DNA of 64,000 nucleotides. Source: Uliginosibacterium aquaticum (GTDB lineage Bacteria; Pseudomonadota; Gammaproteobacteria; Burkholderiales; Rhodocyclaceae). This document shows, in pieces, positions 47,631-57,022 of the stretch. The stretch is from the NCBI RefSeq assembly GCF_012972705.2, contig NZ_JABCSC020000001.1, positions 1,302,001 through 1,366,000 on the forward strand, given 5' to 3'. How positions within the stretch are numbered: the first letter of the stretch is position 1; every line of letters starts with the position of its first letter. Below the pieces are notes generated by a model. The model searched no databases. It was not told the DNA's origin and saw only the letters and a list, made by a program, of their open reading frames with translations. A program made the translations under genes and the position numbers.

Positions 47631-48735
47631 TTACACGCCCTGCTTGAGGCTGGCTTCGATGAAGCCATCCAGGTCGCCATCGAGCACGCCCTGGGTGTTG
47701 CCCACTTCGTAGTTGGTGCGCAGATCCTTGATGCGGGACTGGTCCAGCACATACGAGCGGATCTGATGGCCCCAGCCGATGTCGCTCTTGGTGTCTTCCA
47801 GTTTCTGCTGCTCGGCCTGGCGCTTGCGCAGTTCCAGCTCATACAGGCGGGCGCGCAGCATCTTCCAGGCTTCGTCCTTGTTCTTGTGCTGGGAACGGTC
47901 GTTCTGGCATTGCACAACGGTATTCGTCGGCACGTGGGTCAGACGCACAGCGGAGTCGGTCTTGTTGATGTGCTGACCACCGGCGCCCGAGGCGCGGTAG
48001 GTATCGGTACGCACGTCGGCGGGGTTGATCTCGATCTCGATCGAATCATCCACTTCCGGGTAGACGAAAACCGACACGAAGCTGGTGTGGCGACGCGCGT
48101 TCGAGTCAAACGGGCTCTTGCGCACCAGGCGATGCACGCCGGTTTCGGTGCGCAGCAGGCCGTAGGCGTATTCGCCCGTGATCTTGATGGTGGCGCTCTT
48201 GATGCCGGCCACTTCGCCTTCGGATTCTTCCATCAGCTCAACATTGAAACCCTTGCGCTCGCAATAGCGCAGGTACATGCGCTCGAGCATCTGGGCCCAG
48301 TCCTGCGACTCGGTGCCACCGGCGCCAGACTGGATTTCGATGAAGGCCGGGTTCGGGTCCATCGGGTTGTTGAACATGCGGCGGAATTCGAGGCCGGAGA
48401 CGCGTTTTTCCACGTCGGCCACGTCGGCTTCAACGGCCACGAAGGTGTCTTCGTCGTCCTCGCCCACGGCTAGTTCATACAGATCGGCACAGTCGACGAG
48501 GCTCGCGGCCACGCCGTCGAGCACCATCACCACGCCTTCGAGTTCTTTTTTCTCGCGGCCAAGGTCCTGGGCGCGCTTGGGATCGTTCCAGATCGCCGGA
48601 TCTTCGAGCTGCTTGCTGACTTCGATCAGTTTTTCCGACTTGTTGTCGTAGTCAAAGATACCTCCGCAGCTCATCTGCCCGGCTCTTGAGCTCGGACATC
48701 TTGTTGGCGACGGCGTTGAGGCGTTCTGCTTCCAT
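47631..48735 (-). CDS. prfB: Peptide chain release factor 2 (programmed +1 frameshift)
   Basis: The protein is made from two frames. Frame 1 starts at ATG 48735 ([20 protein letters not shown]) and reaches LRRYL and an in-frame TGA at 48654-48652. A +1 shift at CTT TGA C continues with [12 protein letters not shown] to 47631, giving 367 residues, the usual RF2 length. The catalytic GGQ is in [15 protein letters not shown] and the stop-codon-reading SPF tripeptide is in [10 protein letters not shown]. It ends translation at UGA and UAA. An ATG at 48674 in the second frame is not the natural start. The gene leads into the mks operon. Confidence 0.95.
48651..48670 (-). promoter_or_regulatory. 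prfB autoregulatory +1 frameshift site
   Basis: On the minus strand CGGAGGTATCTTTGAC holds the Shine-Dalgarno-like GGAGG just ahead of the slippery CTT (48657-48655) and the UGA (48654-48652) followed by C. This is the standard site by which low RF2 promotes the +1 shift and hence its own synthesis. Confidence 0.93.
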
Positions 48736-48768
48736 TGTTGGCTTTCCGTGACAATTGCATTCGTTGAG

Positions 48769-48782
48769 GGCGCGGATTATAC
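48769..48782 (-). promoter_or_regulatory. Probable -10 region of the prfB promoter
   Basis: Minus strand GTATAATCCGCGCC contains TATAAT (48781-48776), 41 bases before the prfB start. The same 14 bases precede prfC at 59154-59167. No good -35 box was seen. Confidence 0.55.
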
Positions 48783-48859
48783 CCCTTTGCCTGCGTTTGC
48801 CCGGCCGCTCGCGCTATGCTGGGCCCCACGTCCGTATGGGCGGCCGGAGGCCTCTGGAA

Positions 48860-51463
48860 ATGATCAAGATTCCTGCCCTGCGCCTGCGTGCCAAGCTGGT
48901 GCTGATCTTTGTGGCGATCAAGGTGCTGCCGCTGGTGCTGCTGGCTGCCCTGGCCTGGTCGGCTGCGCATCGCCTGGGGCACGCGCTGGGGCAGCGCGCC
49001 GCCGTGATGGCTGACAATATGGCCGGCTCGATCCGCGAAGTGGGCGATAAGGCCACCCAGGATGCCATCGTGGCGCTGGACGACCGCTCACGTGAGGCTA
49101 TCGAGCGCCTCACCACTGACACGGCCCTGGCCGTGGCCGCCTTCCTGCACGAGCGCGACCGGGATCTGCAGGCTGCTGCCCTGCTGGAGCCGAATGAGGC
49201 CGGCTACCGGAATTTTCTCAGGCATCGCACGCGCGACTATTACCGCCATGGCGAGTGGAGGCTGAAAGCCGATGGCAGTGGCTGGGAGCCGGCTGTGCCA
49301 CATTCGCCGGACCCGGCCAGCATCGCCCGGGCTGGCGAGGCCCTGCCGGACAATGCCAAATCCTTCCACGCGCGTCCGCCCGAGTACCGGGGCGAGCGCA
49401 GCGAACGGCCGCTCTACCTTGAAATGAGCTTCATCGGGCTGGATGGGCAGGAGAAGCTGCGCATCGTGGATGGTGAAGTGATGCGGCCGGGCCTGCGCAA
49501 TGTGAGCCGGCGTGAAAACACCTTTGTGCGTGCCGAAACCTTCTGGCCCGAGTTGCGCCGCCTGCGTCCGGGCGAGATCTATGTTTCCGAAGTGATCGGC
49601 GCCTATGTTGGCAGCCATGTGATCGGGCCCTACACGCCGCAGGCCGCAGAGAAGGCCGGGATCGCCTTCGAACCGCAGAAATCGGCCTATGCCGGTACCG
49701 AGAACCCGCTTGGCCAGCGTTTTCGCGGCATCGTGCGCTGGGCCATGCCGGTCGTGCGCAGTGGCCGCATCACGGGCTATGTGAGCCTGGCGCTCGATCA
49801 CGATCACCTGCGCCAGTTTACCGAACGCATCCTGCCGACCGAGGCGCGCTATACCCCGATCATCGATGCCATCGGTGGCAACTATGCTTTCATGTGGGAT
49901 CACAAGAGCCGCGCCATTGCTCACCCGCGTGACTACATGATCGTTGGCTACGATCCGGCCAGCGGTGAGCAGGTGCCGCCGTGGATGGACGAAGAGCTCT
50001 ACGTGGAGTGGAAGGGCTCAGGCAAATCTTGGGCGGAGTTTTCGGCGGACATTCCGCCTTTCCGGGACCAGAGCCTCAAGCGCAAACCGGCCGCAGCCCT
50101 GCTGGCGGCCGGCACCCTCGGGCTGGACTGCCGCTATCTGAATTTCTCGCCGCAATGCGCCGGCTGGAACCAGCTTACCGCGCAGGGCGGCTCGGGCTCC
50201 TTTGAGATCTTCTTCACCGGCTTGCAGAAGCTCACCACGGCGGCGGCGATTCCCTATTACACCGGTCAGTACGGCGATTCAGCGCGCGGCTTCGGTTTCA
50301 TCACCATCGGCGCCAATGTGGACGACTTCCACCGCGCCGCGACCGATTCGGCGCGCCAGATCGGCCTCACCATCGAGCAGAAGAACGAGGCCTTCCGCCA
50401 GGAGCGGCAGGACATGCTGCAGATGGTGGAGAACAGCATGCAGCGCATGACGGTGGAGCTGGCTGGCTCCACCTTCGTGATGGTGGTGCTGGTGATCGGC
50501 ATTGCCTTCTGGATGGCGAGTTTCCTGGCCGGCCACATCGGTGCGCTGGTGGAAGGCATCCGCCGCTTTGCTTCGGGGGATCGCAAGCAGCGCTTCGATG
50601 TGCGCTCGCGAGATGAGATGGGGGATCTGGCCCGTGCCCTCAACAGTATGGCCGAGACGGTGGATGATTCCTTCCTGCGCTCGGAGGAGGCGCGCCAGCG
50701 TGCGGAAGACGCCAGCCGGATGAAGAGTGATTTTCTCGCCAGCGTGTCGCACGAATTGCGCACTCCGCTCAATGGCATCCTCGGTTTCGCCGATCTGCTG
50801 GCGATGGATCTGAAGGATGTGGAGCAGCGCGAGCAGGCGCTCACCATTCGCAACTCCGGCAAGCATCTGCTGGGCGTGGTGAATGATCTGCTTGATCTGG
50901 CCAAGATCGAATCGGGCAAGATGACGGTACATGCCGAGCCGATCGATCTGCCGGCCTTCGTGGCTGACGTGGTGCGCGGCCATCGTGCCCATGCCGCAGG
51001 CAAGGGCCTTGAACTCCTGCTTGAGATGGCGCGTCAGGGGCCGTTGCCGGTACTCGAATCGGATGCGCTGCGCCTGCGCCAGATCCTCAACAACCTGATC
51101 AACAACGCCATCAAGTACACCGACCATGGTCAGGTCAGCGTGCAACTGGAGGCGGAAGGTACAGACCTGGTCTTTCAGGTGCGGGACACCGGCTGCGGTA
51201 TCGCGGCCGAGGATCAGGAGGCGATCTTCGATCGTTTTGGTGGGGTAGGCAGCAAGGTGCAGCGCGACAAGGGCGGCAGCGGCCTGGGCTTGTCGCTGGT
51301 GCGCAAACTGGCCGGCCTGCTGGGGGGCCGGGTGAGCCTGGCGTCCGAGCCAGGTCGAGGCTCGCTATTTACTCTGCGGATTCCCCAGCAGCCGCGCGCT
51401 GACGAAGGAATACCGGGTGACGGGGCTGGCCCTGAACCGTCAGGCTCTGATAGCGATAAGTAA
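48860..51463 (+). CDS. Membrane sensor histidine kinase
   Basis: The 867-residue protein has a first membrane helix (VLIFVAIKVLPLVLLAALAW, about 15-35), a large periplasmic sensor region (about 36-535), a second helix (FVMVVLVIGIAFWMASFL near 540), a HAMP domain (VEGIRRFASGDRKQRF), HisKA with phospho-acceptor His631 in SHELRTPL and an ATPase domain with N (LNNLINNAIKYTD), G1 (DTGCGI) and G2 (GGSGLGLSLV) boxes. No receiver domain or adjacent response regulator is present, so its partner is elsewhere. ATG 48860 has a GGAGG site; sequence upstream to 48755 lacks coding character. The signal is unknown. Confidence 0.9.
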   Translation: MIKIPALRLRAKLVLIFVAIKVLPLVLLAALAWSAAHRLGHALGQRAAVMADNMAGSIREVGDKATQDAIVALDDRSREAIERLTTDTALAVAAFLHERDRDLQAAALLEPNEAGYRNFLRHRTRDYYRHGEWRLKADGSGWEPAVPHSPDPASIARAGEALPDNAKSFHARPPEYRGERSERPLYLEMSFIGLDGQEKLRIVDGEVMRPGLRNVSRRENTFVRAETFWPELRRLRPGEIYVSEVIGAYVGSHVIGPYTPQAAEKAGIAFEPQKSAYAGTENPLGQRFRGIVRWAMPVVRSGRITGYVSLALDHDHLRQFTERILPTEARYTPIIDAIGGNYAFMWDHKSRAIAHPRDYMIVGYDPASGEQVPPWMDEELYVEWKGSGKSWAEFSADIPPFRDQSLKRKPAAALLAAGTLGLDCRYLNFSPQCAGWNQLTAQGGSGSFEIFFTGLQKLTTAAAIPYYTGQYGDSARGFGFITIGANVDDFHRAATDSARQIGLTIEQKNEAFRQERQDMLQMVENSMQRMTVELAGSTFVMVVLVIGIAFWMASFLAGHIGALVEGIRRFASGDRKQRFDVRSRDEMGDLARALNSMAETVDDSFLRSEEARQRAEDASRMKSDFLASVSHELRTPLNGILGFADLLAMDLKDVEQREQALTIRNSGKHLLGVVNDLLDLAKIESGKMTVHAEPIDLPAFVADVVRGHRAHAAGKGLELLLEMARQGPLPVLESDALRLRQILNNLINNAIKYTDHGQVSVQLEAEGTDLVFQVRDTGCGIAAEDQEAIFDRFGGVGSKVQRDKGGSGLGLSLVRKLAGLLGGRVSLASEPGRGSLFTLRIPQQPRADEGIPGDGAGPEPSGSDSDK

Positions 51464-52220
51464 CCAGGGCGCCCGGCGCGGGGGGCGCCTCCCGTTGGGC
51501 ATCACTGAAGCCGCTGCCGAGGCTGAAACGCCGGCCATCCGGCGCTTCCACCAGCAGGGCACCGAGACGCCCGCGGTGCTTGCCCCGGCCCGGTACATGT
51601 CCGACGACTCTGGCTTCGGCATCCTGCCAGGGCTTGAGCTTCAACAGCACATCACTGCGCCCAGTGACATAGGGCGCGTCGGCCCGGTGCAGCATCAGGC
51701 CCTCGCCACCCGCCTTGAGAACGGCCGCCATGCGTTGCCTGAGTGCGGCGGCATCCGCCGCGCGGAATTGCTCGACGGCTTGCAGCCAGGGAATGCCTGC
51801 CGCAGCAGTCAGGCGCCGGATGGCGTCGGCGCGGGCGCTGAAATCGCCTGGGGCGCCCGGTAGTTCAAAAATCATGTAGCGCAGCTCGCGCCATTCGGCA
51901 TCCACCGGCTGCGCCTTGCGCACGATGCCCGAGAGGCGCTCGAATGTGCCGCGGCCGGCCCACAGTTCGCCATCGAGCGGGGTGGCGGGCAGCGCCTGGA
52001 TGAACCAGTCCGGCGCATTCACCGGATGGCCGCTGCGAAAGCTCAGGCGCTGGCCATCCCAGATGGCGCGAACGCCATCGAGCTTTTCGCTGACCAGATA
52101 AGCGCCGGGGTCAATGCCGTCCCGATAGAGCTCGGCCAGCAGGATTTCCGGCGCGGCAAGCGTGTGGAGCGAGAAAAGGCTCAGTAGCAGGCTGAGCAGT
52201 AGGCAGGGCAGATGGCGCAT
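51369..52220 (-). CDS. Exported ATP-dependent DNA ligase
   Basis: The 283-residue protein has a clear signal peptide (HLPCLLLSLLLSLFSLHTLAA) followed by a ligase nucleotidyltransferase domain: adenylated Lys46 in SEKLDGVRA, DGELWAGRG (motif III region), EGLMLHR (motif IV) and LLKLKPW (motif V), then a small OB-fold. It has no DNA-binding or BRCT domain, like the minimal periplasmic Lig-type enzymes of Neisseria and Haemophilus. It should seal nicks in DNA outside the cytoplasm, for instance during DNA uptake. ATG 52220 starts the signal peptide. Its last 95 bases overlap the 3' end of the kinase gene on the other strand. Confidence 0.88.
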   Translation of the reverse strand: MRHLPCLLLSLLLSLFSLHTLAAPEILLAELYRDGIDPGAYLVSEKLDGVRAIWDGQRLSFRSGHPVNAPDWFIQALPATPLDGELWAGRGTFERLSGIVRKAQPVDAEWRELRYMIFELPGAPGDFSARADAIRRLTAAAGIPWLQAVEQFRAADAAALRQRMAAVLKAGGEGLMLHRADAPYVTGRSDVLLKLKPWQDAEARVVGHVPGRGKHRGRLGALLVEAPDGRRFSLGSGFSDAQREAPPAPGALVTYRYQSLTVQGQPRHPVFLRQRAAAGESAE

Positions 52221-52311
52221 TGAAAGGCTCCCGGGCGATGCCGCGAGCTTAGCCGCCAGGGCTGGTTGCCCCATTCTGTCCGGAAGGGCTGGAGCCGGTT
52301 GAGCGCGCCAC

Positions 52312-53250
52312 TCAGCTGGCTGGCGTGAGGACGCTGTGGGCGATTTCCAGCAGGGTCTCGCGCATGAAGCCGGTCAGCGGGTCGGAGGTGTCACGGCGGT
52401 GAATTACCACCGAGATCGGCAGGCGCAGGTCTTCTTCGTGCAGCGGCAGGATGGTCAGATCGCGATGGGTCGTGAAAAGGCGTGTGACCAGCTCGGGCAG
52501 CACCGCCACCAGCGGGCTCTGCTTGACCACGAACGGGATCGACAGCGGGGTGGCGGCGTGTGCTACCACCTGGCGGCGCAGGCCGCGCCGGTGCAGGGCT
52601 CGGTCGATCATGCCGGGGCCGTCGCCGGTATAGCTGGTGTGGATGTGGGGCAGGCCGGTGAGATCGGCGAGGCTGGGCTGATCCTTCAGCGTGATCAGGG
52701 CCGGGTTGAAGACGCAGCAGAAACCGGCTTCATACAGCGCCGTCTGCTCATGCACGGCGCGCACGCGGGGAAAGTGGCCGACCGCCAGGCGGATGGTACC
52801 GGCATCGAGTTCTTCGAGCTGACGTGAAGCGGGAATCGGCCGCACCGAGAGCTGCAGGCCGGGTGCTCGGGCGCGCAGCCGTGCCATCAGCGCCGGCAGC
52901 AGCAGAGCTTCGAGGGGATCGTTGAGGGCGATCTGGAACTGCTCGTTGATCCGGGCTGGATCGAAGCTGGCCTCTCCCAGCGCCAGGCTGCGGGCCGAAA
53001 GCAGGAGTTCGCGCACCGCCGGCGCCAGGCTGCGGGCACGACCGGTTGGCAGCATGGCGCTGCCTTCGCGGTAGAGGATGTCATCGTTGAAAAGCTCACG
53101 CAGACGGGCCAGGGCATGACTCATGGCTGGCTGGCCGATACACAGCCGGGCGGCGGCGCGGGTGACGCTGGCTTCGCTCACCAACGCATCGAAGGCGACG
53201 AGCAGGTTGAGGTCCAGACGCCGGAAGAGGCTGTGGTCAATATCGTTCAT
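52312..53250 (-). CDS. LysR-type regulator (NodD-like subgroup)
   Basis: The 312-residue protein opens with LFRRLDLNLLVAFDALVSE and the helix-turn-helix ASVTRAAARLCIGQPAMSHALARLRE, the pattern of NodD/LinR-like LysR proteins. The effector domain fills residues 90-300. It is divergent from the MFS gene across an 82-base gap (to 53333) and probably controls it. ATG 53250 is preferred over 53277 because the conserved N-terminus begins there. The effector is not predictable. Confidence 0.88.
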   Translation of the reverse strand: MNDIDHSLFRRLDLNLLVAFDALVSEASVTRAAARLCIGQPAMSHALARLRELFNDDILYREGSAMLPTGRARSLAPAVRELLLSARSLALGEASFDPARINEQFQIALNDPLEALLLPALMARLRARAPGLQLSVRPIPASRQLEELDAGTIRLAVGHFPRVRAVHEQTALYEAGFCCVFNPALITLKDQPSLADLTGLPHIHTSYTGDGPGMIDRALHRRGLRRQVVAHAATPLSIPFVVKQSPLVAVLPELVTRLFTTHRDLTILPLHEEDLRLPISVVIHRRDTSDPLTGFMRETLLEIAHSVLTPAS

Positions 53251-53332
53251 GTCGATACTGTAGATCAGACCAATCAATTTTTACGATTGTATGGTGATGT
53301 TTAAACTGGTTTTTTACCTGGATTTTCACTTC

Positions 53333-54769
53333 ATGCCAGCTTCTGCCGCATCCGGTCCGTCGTCTCTGCGCCCACGCCTTCTGGCACTGGCGGCGGTCAC
53401 CAGCGTCGAATTCATCGAAAACGGCATGGTGATGTTTTCGGCCAGCCAGATCATGGCTGGCCTGCAGTTTTCGGCGGCTGATTTTGCCTTCGCCTACACG
53501 CTCTATGGCATGGCGGCGATCTTCATGCTCTACAAGCATCAGTGGATGGTCGAGCGGCTGGGCTATGAGCGTTTCGTGATGTTGTCACTGGCCGTCTTCG
53601 GCGCCGGCTCACTGCTGTGCGCCAGTGCCTCCGGCCTGAGTCTGTTTGCCGCCGGGCGACTGTTGCAAGGCCTCGGTGGGGCGACTTTCTTCACAGCCGG
53701 GCGCCTGGCCATCAATGAGATGCCTGCAGAATCGCGCTTTGCCGGCTTGCTGGTCTTCATCGCCAGCCTGCTCGGCGGCTCGGCGCTGGCCCCCTTGCTC
53801 TCGGCCAGCCTGATGGCACTGGGCGGCTGGCGCGCGATTTTTGCCTTCGGACTGCCGCAGGTGCTCATCGTGGCCTGGCTGGCACGGGGGCAGTTGGCGC
53901 GCACGGTGACGCCGCCCGAGCTGCGTTCAGAGGAGCACTGGGGCTGGTTGTTGTGGCTGTGCCTGGGTGTGTTCTGCCTGCAATATGCGATCCAGTCGCT
54001 GAGCCTCGCAGGCAGCCCGCTGACCCGCGTGCTGGTGACGGCGCTGGTATCGATCGCGATGCTGAGCGTGTTTGCCTGGCGCCAGTGGCGCAAGGATCGA
54101 CCGCTGATCAACTACCGCGGCCTCTTTCAACTGCGTTATCTGTTCGGGCTGGCGATGTATTTTTTCGGTTACTTCCTGATCGGAGTGGCCGGGCTGATGC
54201 TGCCGATCCTGCTGCACGGCGTGCTGGGGCTCTCGTTGCTGGCCACGGCGCTGGTCTCCAGCTGCGGGCTGGCCGGCACGGTTGCCATGGCGCTGACCCA
54301 TGTTGCCCTGGCGCGGCGCTGGCCCTGGCATCGTTGCTACATGCTCGGCGGCCTTGCGTTGTATGCCACGGGTTGCCTGCTGCTGGCGATGATGGAGCTG
54401 CCGCGAGGCTGGGTCGAGCTATTGCCGGCCACCCTGGCCATTTATCTGGCCATTCCCTGGTTCCTCGGGCCAGTGGCCTTCGGCACATTCTCTGGGCTGG
54501 AGGCGAAGGTGTTCTCGCATGGCTATCAGGTGAAAAACATCGTGCGCCAGCTGGGCCTGTCATCGAGCATCGCGCTGACGACCCTGCTGCTGCACCGGCT
54601 GGAGCATTCGCCAGCGTCTTCCGGGCTGTTGCAGACGCTGGCTGGCGTGTTCGTCGACCAGGCCGCAGGCACGCCAATGTTGCAGGCGAGCCAGCAGGTG
54701 TTTGGCTTGACCTTGCTGGCCATCCTGCCGGTCGGGCTGGTGGTGATGCTGCAGCGGGTTTTTCGTTGA
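53333..54769 (+). CDS. MFS transporter (DHA2/EmrB-like drug-exporter group)
   Basis: The 478-residue protein has about fourteen hydrophobic segments. The motif in the first half (FAAGRLLQGLGGATFFTAGRLAINEMP) corresponds to the RxxQGxGA block of the DHA2 family. It should be an inner-membrane exporter of unknown substrate. It is divergent from the LysR gene at 53250, a frequent pairing for inducible efflux. ATG 53333 lies close to the start of similarity; the frame is open upstream to 53291. Confidence 0.82.
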   Translation: MPASAASGPSSLRPRLLALAAVTSVEFIENGMVMFSASQIMAGLQFSAADFAFAYTLYGMAAIFMLYKHQWMVERLGYERFVMLSLAVFGAGSLLCASASGLSLFAAGRLLQGLGGATFFTAGRLAINEMPAESRFAGLLVFIASLLGGSALAPLLSASLMALGGWRAIFAFGLPQVLIVAWLARGQLARTVTPPELRSEEHWGWLLWLCLGVFCLQYAIQSLSLAGSPLTRVLVTALVSIAMLSVFAWRQWRKDRPLINYRGLFQLRYLFGLAMYFFGYFLIGVAGLMLPILLHGVLGLSLLATALVSSCGLAGTVAMALTHVALARRWPWHRCYMLGGLALYATGCLLLAMMELPRGWVELLPATLAIYLAIPWFLGPVAFGTFSGLEAKVFSHGYQVKNIVRQLGLSSSIALTTLLLHRLEHSPASSGLLQTLAGVFVDQAAGTPMLQASQQVFGLTLLAILPVGLVVMLQRVFR

Positions 54770-54779
54770 TCCGTCTAGA

Positions 54780-55994
54780 TCAGGGCTTGAAAGCGCCGTC
54801 GTCATACGCCACGCAGTAACGCTGCCAATCCGCTTCGACCTGCTCGGCGCAGTGTTCGGCCAGCGCCAGCAGGCGGCTGCGCCATTTGTGCTTGGTGCCG
54901 AACTCGATCAGCTCGTCGGCTATTGCCGAGCCTTTGCGGCCGCTGCTGCGTAGCTGCGCCCAGGCCACAAGCTCGCCCATCTGGCCCAGCATCTCGCGGA
55001 AGCTGCGGTTCTTGCCGGCAGCTTCGCGCAGATCGATGCGATCCTGGGCCGGCTGCAATTCGCGCAGCACGCCGCTGCGGCGGCCCAGTTCCAGCGGGTG
55101 CAGGAAAGCCACCGGGATGGCCTGCATCATCTGCTGCACACCGATCACCCGGTGCGCTTCCGAGGCCCAGCGCGGCTCCGCAGTGCGCAAATGGGGCGTG
55201 AGCGTGGAGGGCTGTGCTTCCTTCAGATCCAGCAGATAGTGATCGTCCGGCCCGCCCTTGCCGCGAACCAGGATCACGTAGCGCTCCAGCCCGAGACTGG
55301 CGTTGCCGCTGATCCGGCGGGCCACATCCAGCACCTCGAAGAACTCCGGCTCGGCCTGTTCGCTGGCAAAGCTGGTCATCAGTTCGCGCACTTTGTGCTG
55401 TTGCTTGTCGCTCGCAGGGAGGGCTTTCTTGCCATCGATCTTCAGGCTGCGGCGCTTGCCACGGCGGGTGCTGCGGCTATCGAGCAGATCCTTGCGGCTG
55501 CGGCAGCGAAGCGCTTCCAGATGATCGCGGATCAGTCCATCGGCAGTATCGCGTTCCAGCCAGCGCGCGCGGCCGGCGCTGAGAGCGCTGGCGTAGGCTT
55601 CGATAAAGGCGCCGGCGTGGGCCAGGGCTTCGTCCCGGTCAAAATCCAGTGCCGGGGCTGCCACCAGCACGCTGCTCACGAAGCGCGTCAGGGCCCAGCT
55701 GGCCGGGGCCAGGGTGGCTTCATCGAAATCATTCAGATCGAAATACACCAGCCGGTTGTCGCCCTTGTAGCTGCCGAAGTTCTCCAGATGCAGATCGCCA
55801 CAAGTCCAGGCCAGTGGAGCCTTGTAGAGCAGCTTGTCGTTGGGCATGCGGGCATGGAAGAGGGCGCTTGTGCCGCGCAGGAAGGCAAACGGGTCGCGGC
55901 GCAGCAGCGCGTACTTGAGTGCCAGCCGCTCGGGATCACGGCCGGCATGGCTGCGCTTCAGCAACTCAACGGCGTCGTCTATGGTGTGGCTCAT
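54780..55994 (-). CDS. DUF2252 family protein
   Basis: The 404-residue cytosolic protein resembles DUF2252: DPERLALKYALLRRDPFAFLRGT at the N-terminus, the kinase-like GDLHLENFGSYKG and YFDLNDFDEA blocks near residues 65-85, and a C-terminal YDDGAF tail. The GDxHxxN/DxxD arrangement suggests an aminoglycoside-phosphotransferase-like fold, but no activity is established for the family. It is convergent with the MFS gene, whose stop is 10 bases away. Confidence 0.85.
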   Translation of the reverse strand: MSHTIDDAVELLKRSHAGRDPERLALKYALLRRDPFAFLRGTSALFHARMPNDKLLYKAPLAWTCGDLHLENFGSYKGDNRLVYFDLNDFDEATLAPASWALTRFVSSVLVAAPALDFDRDEALAHAGAFIEAYASALSAGRARWLERDTADGLIRDHLEALRCRSRKDLLDSRSTRRGKRRSLKIDGKKALPASDKQQHKVRELMTSFASEQAEPEFFEVLDVARRISGNASLGLERYVILVRGKGGPDDHYLLDLKEAQPSTLTPHLRTAEPRWASEAHRVIGVQQMMQAIPVAFLHPLELGRRSGVLRELQPAQDRIDLREAAGKNRSFREMLGQMGELVAWAQLRSSGRKGSAIADELIEFGTKHKWRSRLLALAEHCAEQVEADWQRYCVAYDDGAFKP

Positions 55995-56080
55995 CTCTCA
56001 TGTTCCTGCCTGACTGTGGGTTGGCCAAGGGTAGTCAGCCCGTGTGAGGCGAAGATGACGGGCAGACTTCAGGGCGAGAA

Positions 56081-56395
56081 TCAGTGGGCGAGCTTGAGCC
56101 CGACGATGCCGGCAAAGATCAGCGCAAGGCTCACCAGACGCAGCGTGGCCGCCGACTCTCCGAGCACGAAGATGCCGAAGAGCGCAGTGCCGATGGCGCC
56201 GATGCCAGTCCATACCGCGTAGGCCGTGCCCAGTGGAAGCGAGCGCATGGCCACGCCCAGCAGCACCACGCTACCGAGCATGGCGGCGACGGTGCCGACC
56301 GAGGGCCACAGGCGGCTGAAGCCCTCGGTGTACTTGAGGCCGACAGCCCAACCTACTTCCATGAGGCCGGCAATGATCAGGATGAACCAGGGCAT
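56081..56395 (-). CDS. gdx: Guanidinium exporter of the SMR family (Gdx/SugE)
   Basis: The 104-residue protein has four membrane helices and the essential Glu13 in [13 protein letters not shown]. It closely follows E. coli SugE/Gdx ([31 protein letters not shown]) and so is expected to swap guanidinium for protons as a dual-topology dimer. It starts 25 bases after the nucleotidyltransferase gene. No guanidine riboswitch was recognised in that short gap, so it is probably transcribed with the upstream genes. Confidence 0.92.
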   Translation of the reverse strand: MPWFILIIAGLMEVGWAVGLKYTEGFSRLWPSVGTVAAMLGSVVLLGVAMRSLPLGTAYAVWTGIGAIGTALFGIFVLGESAATLRLVSLALIFAGIVGLKLAH

Positions 56396-56419
56396 GATGA
56401 TTTGAGGTCCAAGGTTTGT

Positions 56420-57013
56420 TTAGCAGGGTGCTGAATGATGGCGGATGCGAAGCCCTGGCCAGCGTGAGCGATAGGAGGCTGCTTTACGCTCGAATAGCTC
56501 ATGGTAGGGAGTTAGCGGATTGGGACTGAGGATGCCATCGTAGAGGCGTCGCAGGCCGTTGGGCGCGTAGACTTCCCCGGGCCGGATGCCGACGCAGGTG
56601 GCGGGAATCAGGAAACGGTCGATGCCTTCGCGCGAACTGCGCAACGGGGCATAGGGCTGGCCGAAGTGGGATTCGTACCAGAGGTGGACGCGTGCCTGGT
56701 TGGCGACTTCGATCGTGATGCCCAGCACGCCCAGCACTTCGTCCGCATGGGCCTGAACCCTAAGTTCGCCTGCTTCGCTGAGGTCTGAGGGGTCGAAGTA
56801 GAAAAGGTCGTAGTCCTTGATGTTGGACTCCGGTACGTGTCCGGCCTGCAGGTTCCACACCGTCTGGAAAAGACAGCCGGCTACGAGCCAGGCATCGGGC
56901 AGGGCCAGCGTATTCCATCGGTCGAGAATTGCGCGGTTGTGGCGGTTGCTCAGCACATCGCGCAGAAAACGGGCGTTCAGATCGCCCGGATGGACAGGCT
57001 CGGCCGCTTCCAC
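56420..57013 (-). CDS. Nucleotidyltransferase family protein (PF06042 type)
   Basis: The 197-residue protein has the PF06042-like pattern: VAGCLFQTVWNLQAG followed by NIKDYDLFYFDPSDLS, where the two Asp of DYD would bind metal, and the LWYESHFGQPYAPLRSS region with a later TCVGIR block. Members are predicted nucleotidyltransferases without established substrates. The GTG start lies 9 bases after the rpiB stop, so it is part of the prfC-side gene string. No Shine-Dalgarno site is obvious. Confidence 0.72.
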   Translation of the reverse strand: MEAAEPVHPGDLNARFLRDVLSNRHNRAILDRWNTLALPDAWLVAGCLFQTVWNLQAGHVPESNIKDYDLFYFDPSDLSEAGELRVQAHADEVLGVLGITIEVANQARVHLWYESHFGQPYAPLRSSREGIDRFLIPATCVGIRPGEVYAPNGLRRLYDGILSPNPLTPYHELFERKAASYRSRWPGLRIRHHSAPC

Positions 57014-57022
57014 GTTGCACAG

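Noticed and set aside
56396-56419. Possible guanidine riboswitch before gdx
   Set aside because: The 24-base gap is too short and has no ACGG/ACGR loop hairpins.
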